From NCBI RefSeq assembly GCF_030272615.1, contig NC_081406.1, forward strand, positions 116,095,783 through 116,159,782: a DNA stretch of 64,000 nucleotides, in the 5' to 3' direction. The notes beneath the pieces are model-generated. The model was given only the letters and a program-made list of their open reading frames with translations. It did no database searches and was not told where the DNA came from. How positions within the stretch are numbered: the stretch's first letter is position 1; every line of letters begins with the position of its first letter. Of the stretch, positions 1-11,807 are shown in pieces. This stretch comes from Cryptomeria japonica. Its lineage: Eukaryota; Streptophyta; Pinopsida; Cupressales; Cupressaceae. Position numbers and translations under genes: made by a program.

Positions 1-348
1 CCTCTTCCACCGGATACTTTTGTCTATTATTGTCATGATGTGATCCTCTTCCCACTTCTTGGATAGTCTCAGTATGTAGTATTGATAGCCACCAATATTG
101 ATTAGAGCCATACCCTCTCCAGTATCACACTCAAGCTGAAGCGTGGGATCACCACAGCCGCTGTTCTTCTGTCCGAAAGGATATGGAAAAACATAGTACC
201 CGCATTTAAATTCTGGACAAGGTCGAGATGAAGAAGCAAGGAATGATATTGATATTGTGAAGATTAGAAAGAGGAAGCGCAGCGGGTACAGAGGGCGTGG
301 ACTGGTATACAGAGAATGGCAAAGATGAAGAGGTAGCAAGGCTTCCAT
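1..348 (-). CDS. LRK10L-type receptor-like kinase, N-terminal exon (partial, runs off the left edge)
   Basis: Reading leftwards from the ATG at 348-346 gives 116 codons with no stop before the window edge. A hydrophobic stretch at residues 23-38 (FLFLIFTISISFLA) fits a signal peptide. From Cys44 the protein matches the start of the GUB_WAK_bind extracellular domain (CPEFKCGYYVFPYPFG, then GCGDPTLQLEC and INIGGYQYYI). The same segments occur in the complete gene at 61,589-63,900, so this is a paralogue transcribed in the opposite direction. The family spans the plasma membrane, with a Cys-rich outer domain and a Ser/Thr kinase inside; those later parts are outside the window. I chose the ATG at 348 because it is in frame with the domain. 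An upstream ATG at 415 is out of frame and would make a 69-codon uORF overlapping the start. Whether the gene is functional cannot be judged from this exon. Confidence 0.8.
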   Translation of the reverse strand, partial: MEALLPLHLCHSLYTSPRPLYPLRFLFLIFTISISFLASSSRPCPEFKCGYYVFPYPFGQKNSGCGDPTLQLECDTGEGMALINIGGYQYYILRLSKKWEEDHIMTIIDKSIRWKR

Positions 349-440
349 TTTGATGTTCACTTGTCACAAGAGGAAGAAGAAAAGAGTAAGAGAAATGAAG
401 TAAAGAGGGAAACATGAATGATAGCTTAACAGCCGGCGTA

Positions 441-467
441 AGGAGTCACTACGTCAATTTGACTCCT
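441..467. promoter_or_regulatory. Inverted W-box pair upstream of the left LRK10L copy
   Basis: AGGAGTCA and TTGACTCCT face each other across about ten bases, roughly 95 bp upstream of the kinase start codon. TTGACT contains the core bound by WRKY transcription factors. The same arrangement recurs upstream of the two related copies at 58,967-58,991 and 61,492-61,513, which supports a kept regulatory site. Confidence 0.5.
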
Positions 468-1178
468 ACTTTCCATTGCCGTATTCACATGTACTAGTGA
501 TAAAATTCCACGCGCTTTTCTTTAATGCATCACAAACGCTCATAACTACACAAAAAATTTGAATTCCGTGAAACTTTTCATAAAGGAACTTTCAAGCGTA
601 GACTTCTAAAAGCGCTTAGAAGCTCTTAGATCCATAAAATTTAGGCTTCCCAGATGTCGGGATATTTCTAGGAAAATAGCCCTACAAATATTTGAAATTG
701 CAATGAATTCATAATATGAGATGTGGGTACTGCCTACGTGTTTAGCTTGTCGGGGGTAATCTTTACCGTATAGTCGGCTTGACGCAACTATAAATAATTA
801 AATAGATAAATTTCTGTGGCTCTCCACATATATAAGTCAATTAATTTATTTTATTACACCAATTCACCAGATCAAATTCCAATTTGTTGATCAAGTCGAT
901 TGCCCACTTTAGTGGTCAATCATATTCACCAAGTCAAACTTTAATCTGTTGATTGAGTCTCTAGCCTCATAAGTTTAGGATTGCTTACTTTAATGGTTGT
1001 GCAAAGGAAAATAAAAATTTTCAAAATGTGATCTAGAATAAATTAATGAGATTATGTGAATAATGTACAAATTAATTTAGATTAAGTATATCAATTTTTT
1101 TAATATTTTAGATCGTTTACAAATATTTTGTTCATATTAGAATCCACTTATTAGAAATTTCATAGTAGATGTCCCTTT

Positions 1179-1240
1179 GGGATTTGAACTTTGATCTCCA
1201 TAATGAGAACTCAATGCTTTAACCAATAGAACACAACCCC
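1179..1240 (-). repeat. tRNA-like (SINE-type) trace
   Basis: On the minus strand a B-box-like GTTCAAATCCC (1189-1179) lies about 45 bases after an A-box-like stretch TGTTCTATTGG followed by TTAAAGC. Spacing and order are those of a pol III tRNA-type promoter. The sequence is too degenerate to fold as a real tRNA, so a tRNA-derived SINE head is the likely reading. Confidence 0.4.
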
Positions 1241-1542
1241 TTAGACATAAAATTATAATTTTATGAAAAAATGATATAACATATATAGATTAGAAATGCA
1301 TTATTTATATGTATAAATTAGTGGAATAATTTTTATTGCAAATAATTAGAAAAATAATTAAAAATTAAAAATTTATGTATCATAGTTAAAATTTGTCACA
1401 TCTAAAATTTCTTAGATTTAAATTATATTGTGTTTGAAATTTTAAATTTGGTATCATAGTTGATCTCAACATGAATGTACCGAAGAGGATTTGTTGGAAT
1501 TGAAATACATTTTTTAATAGAATTTGAAAGTTTTCATCATTA

Positions 1543-1600
1543 AAGGGCAAGTGGCTCAATGGTAGAAAATCTCACTAGTCACAAGTAGATTCTAACTTTT
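1543..1600 (+). repeat. tRNA-like (SINE-type) trace
   Basis: GTGGCTCAATGGTAG at 1551-1565 matches an A-box and D-arm of a tRNA. A degraded B-box-like AGATTCTAAC follows 30 bases later. No acceptor-stem pairing is seen. Probably the decayed head of a tRNA-derived SINE. Confidence 0.35.
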
Positions 1601-1715
1601 AATAATAAGGTATCCAATGTTATCATGTATTTACCTATAATTCCTTATAGAAACAAACAAAATCCTTACCATAAAATAGTCAAAAAACAAAAACAAAAAA
1701 AACTATATAAAAATG

Positions 1716-1762
1716 TGATGCAAATTAACTCCTACGAATTAGTAGGCACAACAAATTGATTC
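1716..1762 (+). repeat. LTR-like repeat, left part (interrupted at 1763)
   Basis: The stretch beginning TGATGCAAATTAACTCCTACG matches the start of the repeat at 11,302 (TGATTTAAACTAACTCCTACG). It is cut at 1762 by the insertion at 1763-3579 and resumes at about 3590. It is probably an LTR, because the 11.3-kb copy is preceded by a polypurine tract. Confidence 0.5.
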
Positions 1763-3579
1763 TAGACTGAGCTCGACAACTGCTACGACTTTAAGAATAA
1801 TTGGGAGCTGTGGGATAAGGTGATTAAAGGGAACCTAGATAATTATGTTGAAGCGATGATAGGTCATGACCCTAAGCTCTTTGTTGATTTTGTTAATGCT
1901 TGGGATAATGGGAATGTGAAGATTGGTAGTGTTACTTTCATGGTTTCGAAGGAGACTATTGCAAAGGTGATAGGGTTGGCCCTTGATGGTGTCTCCTTTC
2001 CCAAAAAACCCAAAGGGAATTACAAGAACAATTTTGATCGGTTTTTCCAACCGAGAGAAGGTGTTTCCAAGATCCAAAGTGGCTACAACAAGAAGGATCT
2101 CCCCGAAATTTGGAAGGACACAACTCAGTTGATCATGAGGCTTGTCACCTTCGACGATGGGAAAAGAAGGTTCAACACACAAATTTTTCCCATGCTTAAT
2201 CATCTTCAGTATGGGGTAAGAATGAAATTCCTCTTCTTGATTATATCTTCTTTGTCTTAGTCTATTTGCAAAGCCATGGAAAACCTGGGTAAAAGCCTCT
2301 CCATCAGGGTCTTATTTGAAGAATGTACAACTTCTACATGGATTTGCCCCCCTCTGGTGGGGTCCCTTCCATTGTCGTTGGGTCTACCTATGATCCCAAT
2401 TTGATTGTCAACCTTACTATTATTTCCTCTAATTTTGGGGAACAGATTATGTCCCACCGTGGCTCTAAAATACCCACTAGGAAAAACCCTACTAGAATGG
2501 CCAAATCTAGGGCCATTGTTGCTACCAAAAAGGTTCAGGAAGTGGGTGCCCAGTCTAAGACACAACAAGATATGGTTAACAAGATTGTTAATTCTCACTC
2601 TGAGTCTCTTTCTTTGGAGGATTCATACTCCTTGGATACCTTAGGGTCAGATTGGTCCCCTACTAAGAAGGAAACCCTAGCCCTACCCCTTTAAATTCCC
2701 CCCTTCCTTAGTATTTCCAACCCTCAAAGAACCACTTTGGTGTTAGGAAAACTTGTGAAGGACTTGCATGAAGACACTCAAAGATAGGAAAAGTTAATTA
2801 AATGGCTCTTCGCATAGATGCGTGTGGCCATCAAAAATCTCAATCGGCTGGAAGTGGCAACTGAGGTAGAAGCCAGGGCTAATATTTGGGTTAATGAGTT
2901 GGATGATGATAAAATTTAGAAAATGGCCAATGATCTTGTGGGTGTTATGGGACAATGGGAAATGATGGATGGAAAGATTGTTGATGTAGAATCCAAAATC
3001 AAGAATGTGGGTAGCAAGAATGAGTTGGAAGAGGTCAAGAAATCCCAAGAGCCCCTCAAAAAGAAAATTGAGGAAGTCAATTATGCTTGCAGGGATGTGG
3101 CTTGCAAACACAATGCCTCCTTACAAGCTATCCATGATGAATTCAAAAGGAGAAGGACAAAAAAAAGAAGACACTAGAGTCTTTGGCCACGAGCTTTGGT
3201 CGTATTGCTTCATTAGTCAAGGCCACCCCTGACTCTGAACTAGTTTCCTTTGGTTCTAGGATTGGTTTGAGCAAAAAAGTTTCATTTTCTGATAAAGTGC
3301 TTAGTATGTGCCAAGATTGGTAGGACAAGGATACCCCCAAGCACTAGACCATCACTTTGTGTCTGTGTTACGTAGTTTTTTTATGTTTTGGTGGAGCCAA
3401 ATTATTTTTGTAGGTTGGTTTTTTAGTTTAGGTGTTGGTTCTTTATCTACCCTACTAGGTTTTTGTTTTTTGTTTAATAAGGGGTTCTTTTTATTTGTTG
3501 TGCATCCCTCATGCACTCTTGGTGTTGCTTTGTGATTATGTATCGATACATGCCTATCCCACTTTTATTAATCGAACAA
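1763..3579 (+). mobile_element. LINE-like retroposed insertion with 10-bp target duplication
   Basis: AAATTGATTC occurs immediately before (1753-1762) and at the end of the insertion (3580-3589). The related repeat at 11.33 kb runs straight through this point (GGCACAACAGATTATTCC), so it is an empty-site relative and defines the boundaries. The insert has no terminal inverted repeats and its right end is a short A run (CGAACAAAA), which fits retroposition better than a cut-and-paste element. The 10-bp duplication alone would also fit a MULE. It carries a decayed coding region on the plus strand. Confidence 0.6.
1820..3177 (+). pseudogene. Decayed transposon-associated protein gene with C-terminal coiled coil
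   Basis: Several plus-strand ORF pieces look like one broken protein: 1820-2260 (146 aa, with VKIGSVTFMVSKETIAKVIG and RFNTQIFPMLNHL), 2323-2694 (123 aa, Lys/Ser-rich, with a run of basic residues) and 2923-3177 (84 aa, a charged heptad-like segment ending in a basic cluster, EFKRRRTKKRRH). The first piece resembles the helical domain often annotated as a putative plant transposon protein; I recognise the style, not a specific family. Frames change between pieces and stops separate them, so it is not expressible as one protein now. No catalytic motif is visible. It lies wholly inside the insertion at 1763-3579. Confidence 0.5.
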
Positions 3580-3589
3580 AAATTGATTC

Positions 3590-5800
3590 CTCACAATCAA
3601 AAGACAAATCTAAATGAATTTTCTATATTAGAAGTTGTTAACAATGACATGAAGTAGTCAATATTAACTACTACAATGTGGTTACTAAAAATAAAATTAG
3701 AGTTCTATTAGAAGTGGTGGCTTGATGAGAAAAGAGAGGATATATTAGATTGGGCACTTGGACATTTGTAATGATAGATGAGATAGATAAGAGACATGGA
3801 GTTAGAGATTGGTACACACTTTGAGTGTTACTGGAAATGTATCTTCTATGTTTTGGTAGTTGTTTCTAAGTGTTATTATGTATGTTCTCTTATCCTTTAG
3901 CTAATAATTTATTCCATCATCCTTATATGTTTTCTTTCATAACCATTTGTTGTGGATAAATAAAGAATCTTGAATGTTTTTGTTTGGTATTGGCATTGCA
4001 TCAATTTAGTACATTTTAGAGCAATGCATTCTTATGTCTATGAGTCATCATGATATATAGTAGTATTTGTCTCTATTGTCTCCATTTCTTATTACCAATA
4101 CATAATATGTATAATTTATGAAAGCGATAAAAGACTTGATGTAAAAGAGAAATGTGAATCTAGCTTTGTGCATTACATGATTCACAGTGTCAGAAAATAA
4201 TAAGGAACTAGAGTATTCAATAGAAAATCTGCAATGTGCTCCAAGAAACTCATGTAGGTAGAATTTTATAGGCTATTATCTCAATGAGGGAAATGGTCAA
4301 TTCTATTCTTAAGGATTTTTAAATTCTGTGGACCATCAGTGTCCCATTTGACTTGGCCAACCCATCAAAAAAATCTTTGACTTCCATTAAATTTATTTTC
4401 TATGTGCTCCGATGAAGCTTGAGCTTGGGTATGTTGCTTATGTGATGATTGTTGATCACAAGAAAGGTGGTTTATTATCTTTGTAATTTTTTTTTTCTAT
4501 TTGGTTGTACAGACTTATTTCTCACTATGTCGAGCTACAAATGGGAACCCACATGATAGAGATCATTGGTTGGAGAAGCTTCTCTTGGCTTCAAATCCAC
4601 TTGTTCGTAGTTGACTTGAAGGTTTCTTTGTCACTCTCTATTAACTTGACCCATATAAATCCTTTGGGTTGTTGCATAACTAAGTAGTGCAAAATATATT
4701 GTGACTCAGTTGGAGAGTCGAGGGGAATTATATTTTTTTTAGTGCAGTAATATTTTCTAGTGAAGTCTTTATGTGGAAACTTATAGAAGTTTATATGCTA
4801 ACATATTGTCTTTATGTGGAAAATTCTAGAAGTTTATATGATAACATATTGTCTTTATGTGGAAACTTATAGAAGTTTATATGCTAACATATAAACTTAT
4901 AGAAGTTTATAGAATTTTATATGCTAACATTATTTGATTATGCTTAGCTACTTGGAGTTGGGTTGCTTTAGGCCTCTTATTCATCATATGGTTTTGGGAG
5001 CCTTCTCAAAACCCAACTATCCAACAATTTGTTGTGATTCCATCTTTTGGTTGTTGGACTTTGATTCGTGGTTTGAAGCTAAATGTTCTCTCTACTGATG
5101 GTTTCCTACCTTTCAGCTCCTATTGGGGTGGGTTCCTATCCTATTAAAGTGGATAGATGCTTTGCTATCAAAGGTGCAACTATCAGATGCTTTGAGGTTG
5201 TTGGCTTCATCCTGGTGGTTTTGGGATTCATCACAAAACCCATTTCAAAGTTTAGAGGATCCTTTCAAAAACCCCACGTTTTTGTTTTGTGCTTTCTTGT
5301 CTGGCTGGATGCTCATAATTTTCAAGGGCCCAGTATAGACTATGGTTTTTTTCGGTTAAGGTTTGGGATATCTTTTAGCTTCTTGGAGTTTTTGTCATAA
5401 GTTAAGGAAGTCGAGTATATCCATGTTGTTCGATTGAGGGTTATTGTTAAACCCTCGTCCTTTTATTTTAAGAGCTATAGTTTGAGGTTATAGCCTTGAA
5501 AGTGTGGCCAACCTATTTTGTATTGGCTATATCTTGTTTTTTTGGCTGGCTTTATTTGATGGTGGTTCCATTGGTTTTTGGCTGGCATTTGTTAGTTTAG
5601 CTATGTTTGGGCTGCTAATTGTCAATGTTTGTACTCTTTGGCAACATAGTATTATGGGTTCGAGATCCTGGTAATCTGAGGGTTTTGGGTCCCTTCAAAA
5701 CCTATTGAGCAGGGTTTCAGGTCCCCTCAAAACTTGTTTTTCCCTTAATTATAAATATATAACTTCCTGTATAAGGTTGATTTCTAATAGACCATATTGT
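3590..5800. other. Repeat remainder and unassigned intergenic DNA
   Basis: The first 150 bases continue the LTR-like repeat interrupted at 1762: ACTAAAAATAAAATTA and GAAGTGGTGGCTTG are shared with 11.76-11.80 kb. From about 3750 on I see only short ORFs (for example 5083-5400) without domain features. A 43-bp tandem repeat is listed separately. Confidence 0.5.
4765..4930 (+). repeat. 43-bp tandem repeat, about three units plus a fragment
   Basis: GTCTTTATGTGGAAA begins at 4765, 4808 and 4851, giving an exact 43-bp period. Each unit contains AGAAGTTTATATG and ATAACATATT-like segments. A partial fourth unit follows. No coding role is seen. Confidence 0.8.
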
Positions 5801-7445
5801 TAGACAATTCAAATAATCGGAAGACAACTGAGTGGGGGGGTGGTGCAGGAGCACCCTTCCAGACTCTTTCTCTTTCTTTTTCTAGTTGGTGTCATGCTTC
5901 TTTAGAAGCCAGTGTACATGAATAAGAGCTATGAGCTCATGTGTGCTAGACTAGGTCCTAGTTAGGGTCCTAGTGGAGATCTTAGGGGTCATGAGTCAAG
6001 ATTGTGATTTTCCTGAAAATGGAGGGTATGTGTGTCCTTGAAGTGTTTAGGGGTCTTTTATAACATGGTGGTGTCCTTAGGTTGGCCCATTGTGGGTCTA
6101 GGAGTCATAAAAAGAAACATTGGGAAAGTTGCTCAAAAGTTGCAAAAGTTGCATGACAACTTTTAAAAGTTGTCAAGCAACTTTTCCACAATGATGTCAA
6201 GTTTTTTTGGTTAGCGTGGAGAACCCTAGTTTGGGCACACAGATTGAGGAAAAGGTATTATAAGTACTTGCAAACCCTAAATTCATGGGTTGGATGTCAG
6301 ACTTTGTACGGCCCTAGCAAAAAGATCAGACTGAGACTGTAAAACTGTTACCAGTCAATTTGAGTGAAGAAAACAAGCAAATTAATGGATTGAGATACAT
6401 CCAAAACTATGTGGTTTGTCTTTCATGTTGTAAATACTTTCATTTCAAGTGATTAGTTTAGGTTTTTACTTGCAGATTGTGTGAGTTTGTAAATAGTTTG
6501 CAAATTGTCTTCTTACTGTCCAGTTTTGGATAGGATTGTGTAAATGAAGTCTTAACTCCATTCCTCGTTGTGGAACCACCATGAAACCATGGGGAATGGA
6601 AGTGAAGACCTTGTGTTATGGTCCCACATGAGAAGGGCCCTTAAAAATGTAGGAAGGTCAAGAAAATACCTACTCCTAGGCGAGACTGGATAGTGCCCAG
6701 TTAGGAGAGGTTGAATTGCAGAGGTCTTGGAGAGAAAGGTTGGATAAAGAAGAGTACATCCTTTGGAGGAAGTGTAGAGGAGTGTTTGAAGCATCATTGG
6801 TGTGAAGGAGGAGCCTCCACCAATCCAAACAAGGTGCCTAACACACAAAACCTTCACTGTGACCCAGGTAGATTACAAAACCCTCATAAAACCCTTGTAA
6901 AACCCCAAAATTTGCCCTAGGCACTGTACGGCCACTTGGAGGCCCAAAACCTAGAAAATCTTTGAGCCCTTGCCAATTGAATGGCAGTCCATTTTGGGAG
7001 TTAGGATTGTTTGAGCACCATTTGTGAGAGGGAGCCCTAGAAGACCGGTTAGGAGGCCTAATTGGTCCTAATCCTTGTAGCCTTGTTTTGTAAGTAAAAA
7101 CACAAAACAGTGAAATCAGTAGAAATGACGAAGGTAACAACTTCTTGGGGGCACATGGAGGGATGTAAAACATGGTTTGAGACCTGATTTAACCTTGCTA
7201 AGACCTTGGAAAGTGTGAAGAAAACCTTAGCCCTTATTAGCCATAGTAAGGGATTTTGAGTCTCATGTGTAGGTGAGACCTTAGGAGCAGCAAAGCAACT
7301 CATTGGTGGGTGGATTGGGCAAGGTTAGGGGATTCCTCAAGAAAAGGAAGTCCTAGAGACCCTAGGGTGTGAGGAGAACATTAGGTAATCCAAGGAAATG
7401 ATCCAAGAGCATAGACTAGGCTAGTCTATCCCAAACCCCATCCCA
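5800..7445. other. Unassigned, probably retroelement-derived DNA
   Basis: There is no supported gene. The short ORFs at 6552-7303 lack domain features. An imperfect inverted repeat built from AAAGTTGC/GCAACTTT words sits at 6128-6187. The stretch ends at a run of ten G (7450-7459) that marks the start of another repeat. Confidence 0.4.
6128..6187. repeat. Imperfect inverted repeat of AAAGTTGC words
   Basis: Repeats of CAAAAGTTG and AAAGTTGCATG are followed by ACAACTTTTAAAAGTTGTC and GCAACTTTT, so the stretch can fold on itself. The role is unknown. Confidence 0.5.
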
Positions 7446-9316
7446 TCAGGGGGGGGGGAATGAATCAGTTGTCACCAAATTACCAAAACATTAAGCAATT
7501 AAAACTTTAATACCGAAACCCAAAATATCAATACCGGAATGCATAAACCATATACCAAAATAGTAGATATACCAATTAAGCACAAGAAATAATCAGAGAA
7601 TAAATACCATCCACATGACACCAAGATTTGTGTGTGGAAAACCCAGTAAAGGGAAAATCCACGGTGGGAAGCCTACCCACAATCAGATAATACTTCTATA
7701 GTAAGAATGTGATTAAAAATGAGGGGCCTGAACTTACAGGAAGGCCAACAGCTTAGAGCACACTGCTCATCACAAAAGGAGTCTCACTGACAACATAAAA
7801 ATCCATACGACAATCCAGAGGAATGAATGAATTGCAAAGATAGCATCTCCTATGCTTGAGTACAGTTTTGGTTAAGCTCAATTTTAGAGGACTAAATTCT
7901 CTTACATAAACCCAATCGGATCACCAATTATCAACCAAATCCTCTACCTAAATGATTATTACATTATTCGCTCCTATTACATATCTATTTCCCTTACATA
8001 TATTATCTACAAAGAGATCTTACATCATATATATAAAAACCCTCGACCACAAACAATAAGGTCAGCCACCAGACAATAAATCAATTACATAATTACAAAA
8101 CATGTTGGCCTTAGACTAAATAAATAATATCCAACCCATAAGACATCCCGGAAACACATCAAGAAGTCCAATCCACACATTACATTAAGTCAGTCCATAA
8201 CCTAGATAAATCGGGATCCAATTTAGGTCCACACATGCTAGAGCAATGATCCCATCAACTAAGTCTCAAACACGGTCACCATCAACATCCCAAATCTCCA
8301 CTAGAAGCTGCACCAACACTACTTATGCATAACATCAAAGATCTTCAATAATACTCTACCGGTGAAACCCTCATCTGAACAACAAACCAAGCTTGCCAGC
8401 ATACAGGATAGCATTTGATCACCAAATCAAAACCAACTGACTAAGCATGAATCTGAGTAGCATGAATAAACCAATTCCATAATCCAAACATACTAGAGCA
8501 TACCGGATCATCATGATCTGTGTATAGTGAAAATGGATACAACAACAATGTTGGAAGACTAAATGAATTCAACCACAAAACCCTAGCCTAACAACAACAA
8601 AGATCCACCATAACATATGAAGATTACCTAAGACAATGCAAATCAAATGTAATCACAAAGATTATACCATCACATGTCCAATAGGGTTTGGATCTCCATT
8701 CTTCCTATCTCCATTGATCTTGCTTGATATATTTGCTCTTAGATTTTATATGTGCACAAGAGCTCAACAAAGATCAAATTTGTGGTTGCAAGTAGGATCG
8801 CATATGAAAGTGCAAAGTGTAGTGTAGTCGAGTGTGTAATTGAGTTAGGATGCATAGATTGATTAGGGTTGATAATGAAGAAACTATCCTCTTATATAGA
8901 AGACACTATATGAAATGGAGGGATAAGATTGAGAGGTGTAAAAGGAGGTCGGTTATGATTAGAGGGTAGGTAAAGAAAATAATAAAATAATAAGAGGGTA
9001 GGTAGTGTAGGAATTAAGAGATGAATGACATGTGTCATAGGTAGAAAAGGTTAATGAATTAATTAAATAAATAAAGATTCATTTAATTAATAGAGTAAGT
9101 GTGATCAATTAAATAAATAAAATATTTATTTAATTTAGGAAAAAGATAATTTAAATAAATAAATGTATTTATTTAAATGAGAAATAAGGCTAGAAGAGGA
9201 TAAATGAATTAATTAAATAAATAAAGATTTATTTAATTCATAGAAGAATTAGGGTTAAAATAATAAATAAATAAAGATATTTATTTAATTAGACATGACA
9301 ATTTTAGGTGTCTACA
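7446..9316 (-). mobile_element. Retroelement or LTR-like repeat, orientation probably minus
   Basis: On the minus strand the right edge reads TGTAGACACCTAAAATTG starting at 9316, a TG-initial LTR-style end. It is followed by about 250 bases rich in AAATAAAT words, much like the AT-rich first part of the Tat LTR at 22.4 kb. The left edge is near the G run at 7450. I found no convincing primer-binding site, no protein and no matching 5-bp target duplication, so the exact type is open. Confidence 0.4.
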
Positions 9317-9879
9317 TGATCTAATCCAACCAGAAACCAAACGACCTACCAGGACCAGAAGGATAACGCTAAACAACCAAAATAGCTAGTGTTGACATTG
9401 ATGACAAAACATCAATGCAACACATAATCAATTCCTCCAGATGGCCAGAACATATATGATTTTGAAGTAGTAACTTACAAGTTTCTAAATTATCTTTTTT
9501 AGTTTGTATAACACTACTAAAATTTGAGGGTAGCCAAATGGTTGAGTCCAAAGACACAAAGGATCAGAACAAGGAATGGATCCATGAACATGTAGTCAAG
9601 TTGTAGAGAAAGGAAAAAATTATTACTTACATACATGGAGGAGACCCCTAAGTGTGAAATTTGTCATGATTTAGAGGACATCATTTAATGCGGGAAACCA
9701 AAAGTTTAACGGTTAAAAAAACCATGGGAGATGGGATATTTAGAGAAATGTGTAACACCAATTTAAAATATTAATGTTGTGTTATAGATAATTGTTGTGT
9801 GTAAGAGATAGTCGATTAGATGAAAAAAGGAGGAGATGTAGTTGTGTGTTTGAGTTTTCATTGTGATGTCAAATATGGA
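9317..9879. other. Intergenic, nothing recognised
   Basis: AT-rich DNA with short ORFs only; no repeat, RNA gene or domain was recognised. Confidence 0.4.
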
Positions 9880-10860
9880 GTTATATAAAGATGCAAGAAA
9901 GAGAATAACTAAAGTGGAAGAATGTATAAGGAAAACGTAGAGAAAGAAGTTAACAAAGCACCATCAAATTGAGTTACAAAATTTAGAGTTTGTGTTGGAG
10001 GAATTGTGGTGGATATTGGACAAATATGAAACATGCAATAAACAAAGGGAAAAGAGAAAAATATCTACAACAAATGAGTTGAAGAGTTATGAGAAGTTGA
10101 AAAAGAATGGTGAACTCACTTTGTGAGAAAGATACATTCTTAGAGAGGAAAGATATTTCAAGTCAAGGACTAGCCAAGGGGTCAAATTATTAGAACAAGG
10201 AAAGATTAAATCTATTGAAGAGTTGGAAAAATTATTAGTGGATATAAGACCCCTAAATGTGGTCCTCCAACAGTTACAAATAGTAGGGATAGATGAATGG
10301 GATGAACACAAAGAGGATGAGAGGGATGAAGCTGTTGAGTTGTGTTACCCTAAGGAAGGGGAAGACAATGAGAAGAGTTAGAAGACTACAATGAGAAATA
10401 ATCCAACCTATCACAATAGGAGGCCTAAATTGTTTTAGTGGTGAAAGAAGTCCATGTTGGAGAGAAGGAATGCAACCTATCACAAGAGAAGGCCTAAATT
10501 GTTGTAGCTATGGAAGTAGTCCACATTGGAGATAAAGTTGCAATAGAGATGGACATCTTTGGGAGCCCCATATGTGATGAATATTTATTGTTTTTAGATA
10601 AGACAAACTTGTCAAAGGGATCTAGACGATTATCTAGAGAATACCAATAGTGAGGAAATAGTAGAATGTCATCTTTTTTCTTAAAGAAAGAACAAGGGTG
10701 ATTAAGGAAGGAAATAAAAGCATGGAAATTTTTTTGGAGTTGAATTGTGAATAACATCATGTAAAGTAAATTAAAAAATACCTCAAAAAAGAACTTGAAA
10801 GAAAGCTTAAATGGCATAATGAGGAGGAAGCACTAATAGAAAATTTATACTCCCTTAATT
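9880..10860 (+). pseudogene. Decayed retroelement-type ORF (charged, helical)
   Basis: One plus-strand frame gives long Lys/Glu-rich stretches separated by stops, for example IELQNLEFVLEELWWILDKY and, after about 10,130, a further 80 residues including VKLLEQGKIKSIEELEKLL. The composition suggests a coiled-coil protein. I do not recognise the family and see no catalytic motif. It lies upstream of a polypurine tract and LTR start at 11,287-11,302, so it is probably the internal part of an old LTR element. Confidence 0.35.
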
Positions 10861-11286
10861 TTATTTCTATTTTAAATGTTTAATATGCATGTGACGCAAA
10901 TGGTGTACAGAGCAATTCTGATTTTTAGTGGAGTATAACTAATAAGCCTTCAAGGATTTGGGAGAAGATAAAGAGCAAGAAGACCACGTAGAAAAGGAAG
11001 AGGATCTCTATTACAACAAGTTGTTGTAAGTGAAAAAGAAAAGAAAAATGAGACAACTTGAAGAGATGTCTAATTTGGGGGAAGGGAACACTATAACTTA
11101 ATTCTCAAAGTTAGAAGGATGGTTCTATCATTTATTTTGAACTCTTTTGGGGATGTTTGATATAGTAGCATCTTAGGATAAAAAGAAATCTATCACCAAA
11201 AAATATAATAGTTAGGTTGTCTAGATTCTTAATGTTTTAATTTATTTAAGTTTTCTTATGCTTTGAACTAAGAGGTTCCAAATTTT

Positions 11287-11301
11287 AAAAGAAGGGGAGA
11301 A
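11287..11301 (+). other. Polypurine tract before LTR start
   Basis: AAAAGAAGGGGAGAA directly precedes a TG-initial repeat start at 11,302. This is where plus-strand DNA synthesis would begin in an LTR retroelement, and it marks the following repeat as a 3' LTR. Confidence 0.5.
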
Positions 11302-11807
11302 TGATTTAAACTAACTCCTACGAATTAATGGGCACAACAGATTATTCCTTAAAATCAAGAGATGAGTCCAATTGAATTTTACATGTTTATAAGTGGCTAA
11401 TAATGCCTACAGTAGCTGAAAACAACTATTGTGATGTAATGCTATGAGATTTCCATAATCCATGTTATATTCTTTTGAAATTTTCTGGATTCGATTATAT
11501 GTATTTTTTTCCCATCAATGTTTCGAATCACACAATGTGATTCATCATCAGGATGAAAGAATTAAAAAGAGATGAAAAATATTGAGTTGCAGATCTGGGA
11601 GAGAATAAAAAGAGATGTGGGATAGGGGAGGGCACGAGGATCAAGGGAGATTAAAAAATAGAGAAAAAAGAAACAAGGAAGAAAAAACCAACTAGACAAG
11701 GAGACCACCTAAAAGTTGGAGGAAAAAAACCTCTAGAATAACCCAAAGAAAATGAGTAGTTACCAAAAATAAAATTACACTTTTGCTAGGAGTGGTGGCT
11801 TGGAAAC
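11302..11807 (+). repeat. 3' LTR (left part) of an old element, cut by a Ty3 LTR
   Basis: It begins TGATTTAAACTAACTCC after a polypurine tract. It is related to the repeat pieces at 1716-1762 and 3590-3730, sharing GGCACAACA, ACTAAAAATAAAATTA-like and GTGGTGGCTTG segments. It ends where the next TG-initial LTR begins at 11,808. It serves as the empty-site reference for the insertion at 1763-3579. Confidence 0.5.

Larger units (their letters stand above)
349..1715. other. Kinase upstream region and AT-rich intergenic DNA
   Basis: The first 200 bases are kinase leader and promoter shared with the copies near 58.9 and 61.4 kb. Beyond about 600 the DNA is AT-rich and has no believable ORF. A motif of about 35 bases (CACCA..TCAAA..TTGTTGAT) occurs twice at about 857-900 and 925-962. 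Two tRNA-like SINE traces are listed separately. Confidence 0.6.

Noticed and set aside
5083-5400. 105-codon hydrophobic ORF
   Set aside because: T-rich DNA gives hydrophobic ORFs by chance; no support.
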